64,000 nucleotides of DNA, taken from assembly GCA_029817715.1 (NCBI GenBank), contig JARUPY010000397.1, positions 9,114,001-9,178,000 on the forward strand, read 5' to 3'. The number at the start of each line of letters is the position of its first letter. Position 1 is the first letter of the stretch. Of this stretch, positions 1 to 13,600 are shown one piece after another. The DNA comes from Melastoma dodecandrum. Lineage: Eukaryota; Streptophyta; Magnoliopsida; Myrtales; Melastomataceae. The notes beneath the pieces were generated by a model, which saw only the letters and a list, made by a program, of their open reading frames with translations, was not told the origin of the DNA and did not search any database. The position numbers were made by a program, and so were the translations under genes.

Positions 1-185
1 CATCAATTGCTCGAACTCGCGAGTGTACTCAGAAACACTCGAAGATTGTTGAAGCGAATTCAATCTGAGGAACAAGTCTTGTCGATATTGCTCGGGAAGA
101 AACCTCTTCTTCATCTCCCTTTTCATTTTGTTCCACGGGCGAATCTTCTCTTTACCTTCTCGATGACAACCAAGTTCGCGAACAA
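1..185 (-). pseudogene. Ty3/gypsy gag fragment
   Basis: Read on the minus strand, this stretch matches, with indels, the gag segment better preserved at 32991-33203, the part reading KRFLPEHYR and then a run of leucine-rich and EFEKL residues. It encodes only the middle of a retrotransposon capsid-like Gag, has no start, and is cut by the window edge. A short plus-strand frame over the same bases is only its shadow. It is probably one end of an element whose remainder lies left of the window. Confidence 0.6.
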
Positions 186-780
186 GTCATAAATGGCTTA
201 TTGGGAAAGGCTTATAAATGCATGAACGGAAAGATGCATGAATGCCTTCAATGCTAAGAGGAGAGTTGAATGATGGAAGCTAGACGTTTGGTCTCCTTTT
301 GGCCTAGTCTGGTCACCGACCTGCGTTCATTGCTTTGCCCGAATGTCATTCGCTTGAATGTTTCTTTGTTTCGCTCAATTGTTCATTTTTACCCAAGCGT
401 TGAGTGGTAACATCGACTAGCATCGTTAACTAGAGCGCAGGTTGACTAGGCTCCCTTTCGTTGACTTCGAGGAAGGTCACTCCTGACATTTTGTTTGAAT
501 CAACTTGTTCATTCTCTTGGCGAGAAAACGTACCTTCCTCATGATGCGAGATGGGTCACACAAAGCGAAGCTGAGGACAACTCGAGAAGCTAGATTGAGA
601 AGGGAGCTACCTTCACGCTATTAGAGTAGTCGAATTAAACCGTCAACTCGAGAAGACAACAATGCTCACCTCGAGACAATCCAAGTCGAGTTCATCATAC
701 TCGAAATCGAGTAATCCTACTCGAGTGCTTCTTAACTCGACAAGCGTGTTGTTGAAGGAAGATCCATCCCATTGATAGTC
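186..780. other. LTR-like non-coding sequence after the gag fragment
   Basis: The segment starts with a motif (ATAAATGGCTTATTGG) that recurs inside the gypsy LTRs at 53647 and 56206 and in the LTR fragment near 52613. The rest is rich in short TCGAG/CTCGA motifs and has no coding frame. It is probably a decayed LTR of the same gypsy family joined abnormally to gag. Neither LTR boundary is visible. Confidence 0.3.
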
Positions 781-825
781 CTAGATCATTTCATTACTAT
801 TGAGTTTTTATTTTAATCATGCGGG

Positions 826-921
826 CTTCTTCTTAGGTCCATTTAGGAACTAGGGTTAATCTTTTTTAGTCCACTTCTTCTTAGGTCCATTTAGGAACTA
901 GGGTTAATCTTTTTTAGTCCA
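826..921. repeat. Two tandem copies of a 48-bp unit
   Basis: The unit CTTCTTCTTAGGTCC... at 826-873 is repeated at 874-921 with no visible mismatch. The second copy ends directly at a TATA-like box, so the duplication sits where the U3 promoter of an LTR would be. Recent slippage or template switching is the simplest explanation. Confidence 0.85.
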
Positions 922-922
922 C

Positions 923-930
923 TATAAATA
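923..930 (+). promoter_or_regulatory. TATA box of a probable LTR promoter
   Basis: TATAAATA follows the 48-bp duplication. About 35-100 bp downstream is a leader-like stretch without a long ORF. The TAGGGTTA...CTATAAATAGG layout resembles U3/R junctions of plant gypsy LTRs, but no matching second LTR is present, so a host promoter is not excluded. Confidence 0.35.
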
Positions 931-931
931 G

Positions 932-2546
932 GATGCTTATGGTTAAATTTAAAACAACTCTTTTGGAAAGCTTTTCTCATACTATTCAGCCATCAAGTTC
1001 TTTGTAACCTTTTCACTACTTCTACTATTACTTCTATTATTGTTCATTGTTTTTTTTTGTAATGTAGGCTTGGTGTAAGACCGTATTTTGTTGAAGGCTC
1101 AATCCTCAAGAAAGAAGGCAGGTCAAAGAATCTCATTAAAGAGGACTCAAAATGTGAGGGTGTCACCCTTAAATGTGGTTATCCCATCGTGGACTTGCTC
1201 ATCGACACAATACTTTAAGGCATATGTATGATGGTATATGAGGATAATAATAGGTTGAGAAAGGTTACCGAAGAATGAGGGTTTCAAACTTGAATAGATT
1301 TGCCCCTAATTGACAAAGGCTTGTAATTAGGATATTTGTTTTATTAGAGTCTAAAACTTTTGTCCCTTTTTTCTTTTCTGACATTTTACTTTTGCAACCG
1401 TCATTTTTTGGCCCGTGTTTCTAACTTTGCTTTTTTTAACTATGCTCAAGGGTTTTGTTTTTGCCCCTGTATCATTTGCGAATATTGAGAAGACTAAATT
1501 CTTCAGAATTGTTTATGTGATGTATTAGAATGGACGAAGATGATAGGAGTATTGTGTCGACTTACAAAATCCACTAGGGATGTACTTCACACTCAAACTT
1601 GAAGAAGCGATGCATTTGCACCTGAGTCCTGTTCGGAAGTTGAGACTACATAAACTCTTTTACCTCGATGTGAGGTGACTCTTTGATTTGGAAGGGTAAT
1701 TGTGTTTCGAAAAATCTCCACTTTAGCTAGGAATAACTAGCAATAGTAAAGTGTTTGGGGATAAGAAAGAAATGCTCGATGTTATCCTTGCTAGAGGATT
1801 TTCCGTCAAAGAGATTTCTTTCCCACTCCGATGCTATCATGTATGAGTTCTTCTCAAGTGTTTTTATTCGACTCTCGAAAGGGTATGTGTTTAGGGATAT
1901 GCTTGTCTTTCTATCTCTAGAAGACAAGTGTTTCTCTGGGAAAGTTTTTTCAATTTTTTTTTAATAAAACTTATCTAGCGAAATGCATGACATATGAACA
2001 TGACAAATGTGTCATTGCATGATGATTTTACCTTTTATGTTTACTTCGACTTGATTCCCTGTAGGGAAAGAGATGATGTATGGTTAGGTTCATTGTGAGA
2101 AGTTCTAAACCTAACAGTGTCGAACGTTGCCCGGGTTGAAGAATTTGCACAAAAAGATAGTTGTAATTAGTGTTAACTTTATGCGATTTGAATTGGGACG
2201 ATATTTTCCTTTAACGGTTACCTAACAACACTCTATCGTAGTCCCAGTTCGAACATATATATAGAAAGGAAGAAATGGTTAGTTTATAGTGTTTTAACTA
2301 ATTTAAATTATAACAACACTTCCTTTCACTGCTTCTTTAGCATGGCTTGTGAGCCTCGCAAATTTTTATTGAAATGAATAGACTTCAAATTATTTCAATA
2401 AGAAAATGGCATGGGTACAATAACTTTATTTTTAGGTATAATGGCATCGAAGTGAATCGGCATTAACTGGTTGGATAGTACAGCCCCGTACATCTTCATT
2501 AAGATGAAGGCCCCCTCCTGAGAAATCTTGCTTGACAACATACGAG
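932..2546. other. No recognisable gene; possible LTR/leader remnants
   Basis: About 1.6 kb of AT-rich sequence with only short shadow ORFs. It lies between the TATA-like site and the pol fragment and may be the LTR plus untranslated part of a degenerate Tat-lineage element. I see no domain, RNA gene or terminal repeats. Confidence 0.4.
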
Positions 2547-3372
2547 CTATCGTAGTTGGGGGCAAATTTCCACGAGGCTCTTTAACGTTTGGAAGGATTC
2601 GCTACAAAACCAAATTGCCAGGCTTGAAGCTTGACCTTTTTCTTGAAAGCTCGAGACACGTGTTCTTGATAATTGCATATGATGTGCAGTAGTGAGCCGC
2701 TTCTCCTCAATGAGATCCAAGTGAGTCAAACGATGTTGCATATAATGCTCTTCTGGCATATTTGCTTCATGGAGGACTCGGAAAGAAGGAATTTGAACCT
2801 CAATAGGCAGATTTGCTTGTGCTCCACACACCAATTCAAAAGGAGTTCATCCAGTTGCGGTGTGTGTCGCCATTCGATAGGCAAGTAGCGCGTATGAGAG
2901 CTTTTTCGTGCCAATTCTGGTATGTAACGACCATTTTCCAGATGATGTTCTTCATATTCTTGTTTTCGGCTTCCATGGCACCGGTCATCTATGGACAATA
3001 TGGTGAGGAATTGAGATACTTGATTCAGAACTCTTCACACAATGAATCAATAATCTGGTTGCTGAAGTTGGCCCCATTATCAGTCATAAGCAGTTCGGGC
3101 ACTCCATAGCGAGCAATTATATTGACGCGGACGAATCGGGCCACGTCCTTCTCTATAACTTCTTTGAATGATAGGGGTTCTAACCATTTGGTGAAATAAT
3201 CAATGGAGACAAGGATGAATCGATGAATGTTTGAAGTTTTCGGGTAGATTAGGCCTATTAAGTCCATCCCACCACAATGAGAATGGCCATGGTTCAAATA
3301 ACGGGTACAATATAGTGGGAGGTACATGGACTTTGGCACTGTAAACTTGGCATTTATGACATCAGTGTGCAT
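2547..3372 (-). pseudogene. Tat-lineage Ty3/gypsy integrase fragment
   Basis: The minus strand encodes an integrase core with the GMDLIG aspartate motif, an HRFILVSIDYFTKW block, and TDNGANF, which carries the second catalytic aspartate. A C-terminal part follows at 2834-2547 in another frame (GAQANLPIEV and LIEEKRLT), typical of the Tat/Retand/Ogre branch. At least one frameshift separates the core from the C-terminal part, and no zinc-binding HHCC segment is intact. Part of a dead polyprotein; DNA insertion was its ancestral role. Confidence 0.8.
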
Positions 3373-3401
3373 ATGAAATTCAATCTACTTCGATGGTCTG
3401 C

Positions 3402-3985
3402 CAGTTATATTCTTGTTGCATAATCTTCTCTGCTAAGGCGTATCCTTTCATATGTGGACCACATGCACCTTCATAGATTTCACATCTCCATCTAGAAAAT
3501 AGTTGTGTGCAATCCGTCGTATGAATTTTCACTCCTTCATGTTGCATCCTATAGGAAAGTTACCGATTTGTAAGCAAATTTTGATATCGAAGTACCAAGG
3601 TTTGTGGTCTTGTTCATCAGTTGGCAACGCAACTCGGATTGTGGGATATGTCGATTTGTAAGGGCTTGAATTCATTTGTCCAATGAGTGGGATCATTGAA
3701 GCCAATATTGTCAATTCGTCGCAAAGTAATTCTCCGGTCGAGATTAGTTGAGCTCAATGTTACGAAAGCGTATGAGGATATCTTGCATGTACTCATGATA
3801 CGGAAGAAGCTTTGCAAAACAAGTATGCCATGCCCCGTTTGTCTGAGCAATAATGAGTGCCGAATCTCCAAAAGCATCAATGTCTTGAATTCACAGGTCG
3901 AGAGCGTATTGAAGGCTGAGAATACATGCCTCGTATTACGCAATGTTGTTGGTACCCACACCGTTACATCGTAATCTTGAAACAT
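3402..3985 (-). pseudogene. Tat-lineage RNase H-like fragment
   Basis: Upstream of the integrase fragment in the minus-strand sense, one frame reads FGDSALIIAQ and then a KLLPYHEYMQ segment. These match the extra RNase H domain between reverse transcriptase and integrase in plant Tat elements. Stops and shifts interrupt the frame repeatedly, and the following coding has drifted beyond recognition. It belongs with the fragment at 2547-3372, giving the usual RNase H then integrase order. Confidence 0.65.
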
Positions 3986-6512
3986 ATCTTAACAATATTA
4001 AGAAAATATCACATATCACTCTAAGCCAGCTACTTTAGTAGCCAACCACTCATAACACAACTATGAGATTTCTCACTTGTCGAGGACACATGCGATTACA
4101 TGAAAACTTTAGCTGTTACTGGCTGATCCACTTTAGTAGTAAGCAACCTATCACAAATATAACATAACTTACCCGGATTCACGTACAAGTGAAACACTTT
4201 GCCTGTCACTACAAACGAGTCACTTTGGCAGCAATGGCTTACAGTTGAAATACAAAATAACTCCACTTACTCACATATTTAATTATACATATGAAGTGCC
4301 AACGTAAACCAACAGGTCAATAAGTATTCCTCGTAGTCTCAAATCTAACTACACTTTAAGCACATTATGATGCTCCTATAAATAAATGATTATCTAAATA
4401 ATGAACAAGAACCGTCTGTCACCATAAAGGGGTCACTTTCGAAATCAAGCGTTCCCAATACAATGTGGTCATTTCTCTCTAGGCTCATAATATTTGTCAC
4501 ACCAAAAGATTATACATGTGACCCGTTTTTTTTTTAAGTACATGTGACCTTTTAGTTGTATTTAAATAATTTTATATCACTTGCAACGAGACTAAAATTA
4601 AAATGATTGTATAAATAACATTTATGATATGTGCAACATGTATTATAACATCAAGACTTTTTCTAACAATATTTTTTTTAATTTTTTTTACTTTGAGTTC
4701 CACATTGACCGTTCACAAGCGGACAGCAAATGGCTGCTAAACAACATCTTGTGGCATATCAATATAAAATCTGGCCCACTTAAGTCAGACATCCTTCTTT
4801 CCTTTTTTAGATACTAGCCCATATGGGCTTAGAGGGAAACAAACCATCCCAATAAGGGTTCACCGGAATTAGTCCATTAGGACGAATGCGAGTCCACGTA
4901 TTTTTAAATAAAACTATCTATTAAAAAATTGATGGACCCTAATTTTAATATTAATTTTCTCATCTCCTTTGTAGTTGAATAATTTCAAATTTTAAGAAAT
5001 TGACAATGTAATTAAGTTAATCAGAAGAACATATGAGCCCTCAGACAATTTGAGAATTCGCTGCCATAGAGAGAAGAAACAACCAACAATAGGTTTAAGG
5101 GCAATAAGTCGAATTTTTTAATTCATACAATAATGATCTACTCTAGATTGTAAATCCTCGTAATCCACTCTTATACTACATGATAGAAATCATATCATGA
5201 CAAAAATAATGAAAAACAACGGAAGCTGGATCAATTACACATGTTTATGGTAACCAAGAAGATTATGGTAAAAGATGTACTTGTATTCGCCATGTCGTAA
5301 ACCTTCTAACCATGACATAGAGTAAACCCTAGGCAACATATATCTTAATCCCCTTTTCCTTTCTGTACTGCTGCCAGATGAGGGAGTGTAGAAAACCAAC
5401 ACAAAGCCCAAATCATTCTATTGCCGGCTGTCTCAAAAGACTGACGTTTTAATTTCTTTGTTTAATTAAGAATTGAAATGTCAGCTTTGCCCTTTCAATA
5501 AGATGTGCATATTCAAATAACTTTAGTGATCACCGTACTTTAGTAGGATTTCATGTACTGTCTTACGTTACAGCATGTTTTATAAAATAATCTTTACAAT
5601 AAATTCTAAACAAAAAAATTCTGGCTTGATGAAATATTTTCCCGAATTTCAAGTGCAGCAAAAGAAAAGAGAGATTTACATGTCTCAAAATAATTACATT
5701 GCAGATTTGTTGAGGAATTTTATATAGAAAAGTCAAAGATATTTTCTACTCAAATATATCTTAATGAGAAGCCAAATAATGAAGATTCTACATTAAGCTT
5801 CTACCCAAGATCTATGGAAGTTGGGTGAATATTCTTGTCCATCTCACTCTTGAACTAATTTGTTTATTACGTGGCTTTGTTGTCCACATCTATGTACAAA
5901 CCCTGTAGAACTCATTTCACTCCAATAAAAAGAGTTATATGTTGTCTAAAAGGAACAAAGAAGGATGGATAAAAATATATAAGAAAACCAAAGAATAGTT
6001 TAGTGAATTATGTTGATAGTGACGGGATACGAAGCTTGAGTTATTACAAAAGTACATTACGTTACTTTTTTCTACAAAGAAACAATGCGCATTTGAAATG
6101 GAGTTCAAAGAAATAAGGCACATTGCACTTCTATATGTTGAAGTTGAGTACATTACAACGAATTAGGCAACAAGAGAAACAATCTTGCTCTATAGGTTAC
6201 TGAGACAACAAAGGTGATTCATCAAACAACTATCTTTGTGGTAGCCAATCTTTCATGTAATGTCGAAGCATATCAAGAGATTATTCCTTGGAAGTTCGTC
6301 CACATCATGATCTATCGACTCATATTTTGTGTCGTATTTTCGGAAAAGTTCGAGACTTTCAAATACTTTTTAAAGACTACATACTAAAAGAGGTGTTAAA
6401 AAAGTAACTCGCGATCTCCCATGCTGGAAATATTGATTCATGAACTTTCTTTGGGGACAAGATGTATGTTTTCCATTGAAAAAGAACACATTTTTTTAAG
6501 TGATAGATTAAT
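3986..6512. other. AT-rich intergenic sequence without recognised genes
   Basis: Only short, composition-driven ORFs on both strands. Short phrases such as CTACTTTAGTAG and CACTTTAGTAG recur between about 4030 and 4150, a weak sign of decayed repeats. No coding region, RNA gene or element boundary could be supported. Confidence 0.5.
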
Positions 6513-6790
6513 GGTGTGTTTGGTTTAAGGATTTAGGGAGGAATGAAATTGACTAATAATCCTTCCCTTTTTTCTTTATCCATCTCATTTTATTCCATCC
6601 TTTTCCATTTCATTTTCTTAATTTTGAAGATTAAGGGAAGGAAAGGACATTCCCTAGCTCATGATGGGGAATGCCCATTCCATTGATCGTTCCATTCACC
6701 TCATGTTCTTCTCTTCATCCTTCGACTAAATACACTATTTCTTTAATCAATTTCCTACATAATCAAATTTCATTTCGAAAACCAAACGGG
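6513..6790. mobile_element. Possible short non-autonomous DNA transposon (MITE-like)
   Basis: About 280 bp is flanked by imperfect inverted ends: GTGTGTTTGGTTT on the left, and on the right a sequence whose reverse complement is CCCGTTTGGTTTTCG. The interior is non-coding and rich in TTCC/CCATT. GTTTGGTTT-type ends are common on plant MITEs. I could not identify a convincing target duplication, so exact ends and superfamily stay open. Confidence 0.45.
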
Positions 6791-7659
6791 AAATAAGTGT
6801 ACTTAAGACATCTTTGTGTGAAATCGAGGTTTCTCAATAGTATTCCAAGTATAACCATTTTGAATAGCTCAAAAGAGTAAGGTAAGGATCAAACACTTCA
6901 ACTCCACTCATGAAACTCTTGGACATGTACAAGCTCTACACCAGTGAAAAATTTTGATGCAACAACTACATAGAGGTAAACATAAGTTTTGTATGCACAT
7001 TTTTCTTTCTGATTCAATCATTTTACACAACCACGATATTTCCGATAAAACTAGTATTATATGTTTCAAAGAAGTTGTCATTTTCAGTATTCTATTATTT
7101 ATAACAACCTATCCGTCAAAAGAATATTTCATCTTAATGTAAAATAAACAGCCTCCTGAAAGTAGCCACAGGAACTGATAAAATGGAATACTAACATCAG
7201 TGGAGAGAATTTCATTGCAGCTGACTTTATTTGAGAATGAGGGGAAGCAGAGCAGAAATGGGAGAGAAAACTATTTTGGCTGAGTTTGGTATCAGAGTCC
7301 CCCACCCCCCAAACAAAGTGAGGACCGGGCATCGAAAGCGATCCAAATGGCAGCTTATAATGACCAGACGACATCCATTTATCGTCATAATATAATAATA
7401 GCAATTCCAAGTATTAAAATACTAAATTTAAAAATAAAGAAAACGGATTCAAATTGATTGTTCAATAATATGAGATACAGTATCCAAAACCAACCACAAT
7501 CAATGTATTTAACGTAATTTGCATGCTAAAAGACAACCAAATGAAATAAGGAACAGTTAGACAATCAGCTCACTCAGAAAACAACACCCAATCCACCGCA
7601 GCCAGATCGGTTAAAACTCAACTGACAATAAATAGATAGCCACAACAGAGGTCTGGTCG
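6791..7659. other. 3' flank of the TTC5-like gene
   Basis: Non-coding sequence downstream (minus-strand sense) of the stop codon at 7660. The 3' UTR should begin here, but no clear polyadenylation signal or end could be chosen. ORFs in this stretch are short and unrelated to known proteins. Confidence 0.4.
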
Positions 7660-10600
7660 TTATGGTTTATGATGTGCATAAAAAGATGTCCTTGCAGCAT
7701 GGTTTGAAGGCAAAGGGCTCCCATTTAGCAGCAGTTGCTCGATAAAATCAACCCGGACAGACCGGAATTCGTATTTCTGCCAGACGACAAACCAGATGAC
7801 CATTAGATCACACAAATAGATAGCCACAAGAGAAAACTGAAAATAAGTGCAGAACACTAACAACCACAAAAAACACCTTTTTGTTCCAATTGAGATCTAT
7901 AATCCGATAGCATGGATCTAATATCGTCAGCTGATCCCCCTCTTTGATCTGAGATTAAATTAGCATGAACTGTGAAACCTCAACATATGATTGACAACCG
8001 TATCTAATATATAAAAAGCATGAAACCTCAACATATGATTGACAACCTTTTCTAATATACAAAACGAGTTCAGCTCCTCCAAAGAATTACTGTTAGTACA
8101 TTATACTATCATCGCCAGCAGTAAACGTCATTGACACAGCAAGATTTCAATACAACAAAACCAGAGAAACTTGATTGAACTGGAAACCTGAAACCAGAGT
8201 TGTCAAAATTGCCCCAGGCAAACTCTCAAGTGCCGAATTGAGGTGAGGCAAAGCTACAGCACCTTTTTTTTAGGTGTGGGAAAGGTAGTCACTCCAGGCT
8301 CGTAAGGCGACAGGCATTATGGAGATGGTAAAAGGACAGAAAAATAACCTACCCTGTTCAACTATGTTAAGGCTAGCACGTCCTTCCTCACATTTCACCT
8401 AACAATAACCTCAAAACATTGCTTCCATTTTATTTTACTTTCCCCTAACAGAAAACACGTTTCCAGATTTGTAGCCAATGCGCGACCATGTCACCAAACA
8501 ATTGACTTCCATTCTTTTAGGAAGTACAAACCATATTCCAAGCTTCCAAGCACTGCAATGCCATTTCACAGCCACATCTTGATTTATGTTTTGCCACCCT
8601 TGTTTCGAGGGAGTAGATAATATCTATATAACACTATGAATTGGTTGTAGAACCAAATGCTTGAACATTATTCATGAAAGAAATCTGGCTGGAAATCCTC
8701 AAGGGGATGACCGAATAATTGGGATTCAAGAGATTGGTCGGGAAATCCCAAGTTCAAAACCTGGCTCTACCGTAAGAGTTAACCCACCTGCTTGGCCTTG
8801 GTGGCAGACTTATCAGATCTATGTGATTTGTGGGCCATTTCAAGGGCCTAATGGATATAGTCGAGCTGCGTGTAAGCTCGACTAGACACCACCAATACGG
8901 AAAAATGAAAATAAAATGGTGGACACTATGTTATGGGAATTGAGGAGCTTCATCCTTTGCCCAAGTGCATTCAACAAGGAAAAACATTATAGTGTTTAAG
9001 TGATAGGTCCTTAGTTATCTAATATGAAATTGAATCAAAATAGACATTTATAGGTTGTAAATGAGATCATTAACAAGTTTCACTCAAAATTTGTATTTTT
9101 ATGTATTATGCACAATTAACATGTACCAATGGGTTGATAAAATACATATTTTGGAAGTAAAAATTTCAAATGGTGACATTTTGGATCTTGGCAAATGCCT
9201 AATCTAGCACTTAATGCCTTAATGACAACTGGATCTGAAGAAAACTATACAACACATCTCAGATAAAAAACAGGTCAAGTGCCTAATGTCTCAAACGATA
9301 AACAGGTATATCGCTTGTGCATCACACTACTCAAAAGACTCGTCCAACTACATAATTAGTACTATGTGATTACGTGGTGAAACTTAACAGGCACAAACTG
9401 AGTATCTGATGTAGATAAATAACAAGTAGGTCAAAGGCCAATTTAAGCCTTGACTTTCCTCAACAAGTGAGCGAGCACTTGTAGTACATGTAGGGCTCCC
9501 AACTAATAGTCGATGGTAGACACATATACAATTATATATAAAAACACCTTCAACCATATTTTCATACTACAGAAAGGTTGTCTACGTCTCGAACTGACTT
9601 GGTGTTGCGCCAAAGCTTGACCGTACATCCAATAATCTAAAACTATATGTAACACCATCATGTTGAAGCAAAAATTGGTTCGAGTCCATTCATATTTAAC
9701 ACTAAACATCAAAAGGTGAAGTTTTAGCTAAAAAATATGGGCTTAACTTCAGTAAGTGAATCAAGAAGCAACAAGAATGTACTGTAGAAATATTAAAGTT
9801 CCTTGGGTAAATTAGCAACCAAGTGATAAATTTGGATATTATAAGAGAGTTTGGAATAAAAATTATATACTGCAAAGCAAGACAAGATATGTTGCTCACT
9901 CTATATGTTATCACTTACCGTATCATGTCGCAATCCGTACGCAGAAAGGATGAAGCAGCTTTGATTTGCATCACATAGTAAGTAGTATCTGCAACAATCA
10001 CCAATTAAAAACCTTGAACCAACTCATAGCTAAAGCTAAGGCGGAGCATAACTTCTGAGTATAATCGGAACTGGTCGAGATCAATACTGACGAATAAGTA
10101 TTAATAAAAAACATGAGACATTATGTACATAATTTTAGATATATTAACAAAAGCATAAAAGAAAAATAAAAACACTATACTACAAGATAAAAAAACAATT
10201 GCGAAATGAGGGTCAAAGATTGTTTTTAGGACGGCAATTTGCCTTAATGTGTGAATCAAATCAAGATATTAAAAGTATACTGTATTAATTCATTGAAATT
10301 TTTAAGATTTAGGAGATACATGTAAGTTAATTAATTTTCAATTCTAATTGGTTTTTGAATTTTTATTGTGGAGATGATTATGTTATGTTATGAAAATTTG
10401 TAAGTCGTGAGATTATAAGAATCAAACAATAGCTGAAATAATACTATTTGATGTATGTATATAAAATAATCTAATTGATAGATGGTAACTTTTAACATCA
10501 TTTTTGAAGAACGAATAAATTAGCTCAAGTTATTAAGTTATTAACAAAAAGTTATAGAGTACTAGTTTTTTGTATATAATTTATTTCGTTTCTATGTTGA

Positions 10601-13600
10601 TTTTTATAATATGTCGTCACTTTAATTTCGATTTTTAAATCATGGGTACCACGAACCAACGATATATGGTTCCGGGTATGTCCGTAGATTGGACAGGTGA
10701 CAGGTTCTAGGTTTCCAAAATTCGGAACCAACCCATATAGTAGGTTCTAGGTTCTTAAGTGGGAACCGCCTTTAGAACCACACTAGAGCTTGCTTGGAGA
10801 CAAAGGCATGGAATAGTATGCACAAGCAAAGGACATGCACAACAAACTAACATGGGGAATATAAGAACTTACAAGGGAGACACACTTTCATGCTTAATGA
10901 AATGTAGCACCTTTCCAACTATTGCCACAGCTTTATTAAGGCCCTCCACCAAAAGATCGAGTGTTGCCCTTCTGTGTTGAGATGCAACTAAGAAATAAAA
11001 GGCAAATCAACTTTTTTTTCTGAAAATAAAAAACGTATAGTGTCCATAAAAAATCAAATATGAAAATTTTTGGTATCTCACAATTACCAGCAGCCAATCC
11101 CGAGGCAAAGGATGTCACTCGTTTAGCTTTTGCATGTAACTATCAAAGATAAATTAGCTACAGTGTCATCTAATAAAAATCACAGCTTGAAACAACACAA
11201 AGGTAAGGCACTAAAAAAACATACCGAAAACCATATCAACAGGCGGAGATACCCAACAATACAGCCTTTTATGATATAATCACTAAAGACCATTGAACAA
11301 CCACGAAGTATTTACTTATAATACTGGAAATGATAAGAAAATCAAACATAAACTGCGAATTGGTTTTAAAGTCCAGCACATGGCAGTATTACCCTCAAGT
11401 AGTTCTGCACTTTATCAAGAAGATCAACAATCTTTCGAACCTCCTCGGATGCATTCAGACCAGGATCTTTCAAAGCAGCAGCTTGAAATCCGCTGAGGGC
11501 CCTCTCATAGTTCTCCAAATATTTGTTTACCTAAAGAAGACAAAAGGTACTATTATACCATAAACGACTTCTCATCGGCTCTGTCCTGAAAAAGATTAAA
11601 AATTCAACGAATTTCCAGCATAAAGGTTTTCAATTTTGGAAAAGCATAATAATACATGATATGACTTATCAAAAACAACTGTATAACACAATATGATATG
11701 TAAAGCTCTATGGAGTTATTCCGAGTTTATTATTTTGGGTGGATATGATCATTTAATGAGGATATGTCACAAAAAATGTGTCTAGGTTCCAATTATAAAC
11801 TAGAGTCAAATCTGATGCAATTTCACACACTGAAGACAATTAGAACTTTTGTCAGTCAACATATCCCTCACTCCTGCGACGCAGGAATAAGTTCAATTCT
11901 TCAAAAGAAAAACAAAAGGGTCAACTCAAGTTGCCTTTAGAATGAATAATGAACCTGCATCAAATCATCAAACATAACTGAAAGCAATCCTTATGCAACT
12001 ACTTGACCAATCTGCAGAATTCGCATTCCAAAACTGGGACTTGTACCCTATTACCCTATTCTACCACTCAGGATAGAAAAGATGGAGCGTTCACCATGCC
12101 ACATAAGAAGATGCAGGCATTGAGAATTTGAAAGCTTGGTTTCGGCAGAGAAACAACGGCAAATATATTAAAACAGCTAAAGTTCCAAACTTACAGTAGC
12201 ACAGTTGAAGAAAAGGTCGGGATTAGATACCATTCTTGGATCCTTTTCCTGTTATCATTCAACTGGAGGTTAGACAACAATCCAATTTCAGAGCTCCGTG
12301 AAAGTTCAAGTCTAGTACATAACACAGTCTATGCAATGTTTAAACCTCGACTATGTTAAAACTATTACGGTATCAGCACATTATGTCACGGGAAGGCACC
12401 CGTGAATAAAGCAATCCAGCTTGCAAGGAAGAAAAACTCATAAATCAGAAACAAATTGCTTACAGCATTCTGGTATGCCTTTAGTGACTGGAGAAGTTTG
12501 ATGTGGTCCCACCCTCCAGTGACAAAAAAGCTAGTCAGACATGCATTCCCGAGATTATCTGAACAACTATACATAAGTCACACATTGTATAGAAGTACAA
12601 CTCTGTACAGACAAGGCAAACTGATAGAACTTAAAGTTCTTACACCATGAACTGCCATCCTTCACATCCAAGGTAATGGCTTCCCTTGCATGTTTTATGC
12701 TTTCTTCCACTATTTCAGCCGGGTTTTCAGAATCTGTAATGAAACAAATGAAGATTACTTTTGGCATAAGGCACAAGAAGTTACTGAGCCTTTTTTTGGA
12801 AACATATAGGCCCTTCGGAGGAGGACACCTTGAGCCATTTTCCTTTCAAGCATCGAGAGTTGGCACAGGATGTCCTTGTTTGGGCCCTGTGTACACCACG
12901 GCACAGAAACAAGAATGATATTACAACATGGCAAGTCCGGCAGGTCAATATCAGCGACATGCTGACGAGACTATTCGAGAAGAGAAGGGGATCACCTTGC
13001 TGAGTGCCAGATTAAAGCAGTGTTTGGCGGAAGGCAGGTCTCCCTTCTTCCATATGCAGTTACCTAAACACGAGTAAGCATCTGCAAGAGATGGATTCAA
13101 CTTAACCTGGATCAAAAGATTTTATTTACTTTAAGAAACTGAACGGAAAAAACAAAAAGGGTAAAAAAGGATTCTCTAGAGCATCGAAAGTTGCATAAGT
13201 AGGGGGGGGGGGGGTAGGGGGTGTCCGGTGAGCTTACAGCTTTGGCGAGATGATCCTCTGCCTCTTTCCTGTAATCGGGGAATGCATCCAATATCTTCCC
13301 CCTGAGATACTCGTAAGTAGCACGCTGGGGAGGTAATGTCCTGTTCTCTGTCACAAGCAAGTATATGAGGGGAAGAAGGAAAAACGTGAATTCGTAATTG
13401 TCGATGTGATAACCAACCGCGAGGGATGGAATCGAGGATGGAGAGGCCAGAATCGGAGAGTTGGCGAAGCAGGGAGAGCTTTTCATCGAGGTTAAGGGGG
13501 AAATAGGTGGCGCGAACGTTGTAGAGATGGTTCGCCGCATCCCTTGCACTCTCGAACAAAGACGACTCATCCCCTCCCACTCCAGTGCCTCCGCTGGTAC

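Noticed and set aside
2813..3109. 98-residue plus-strand ORF
   Set aside because: It is antisense to the integrase pseudogene at 2547-3372 and has no independent support.
8700..8905. tRNA gene
   Set aside because: A B-box-like sequence is present but no cloverleaf or anticodon arm can be folded, and the downstream sequence fits an Au-like SINE.
10640..10775. GGTTC/GAACC-rich segment as a transposon end
   Set aside because: Repeated GGTTCTAGG and GGAACC words suggest a dispersed repeat, but no inverted termini or target duplication could be set.
13200..13214. G-run as a structured regulatory element
   Set aside because: A single homopolymer in intron 2 near the exon 2 donor (C-run on the transcript) is more likely simple slippage and may also contain sequencing error.
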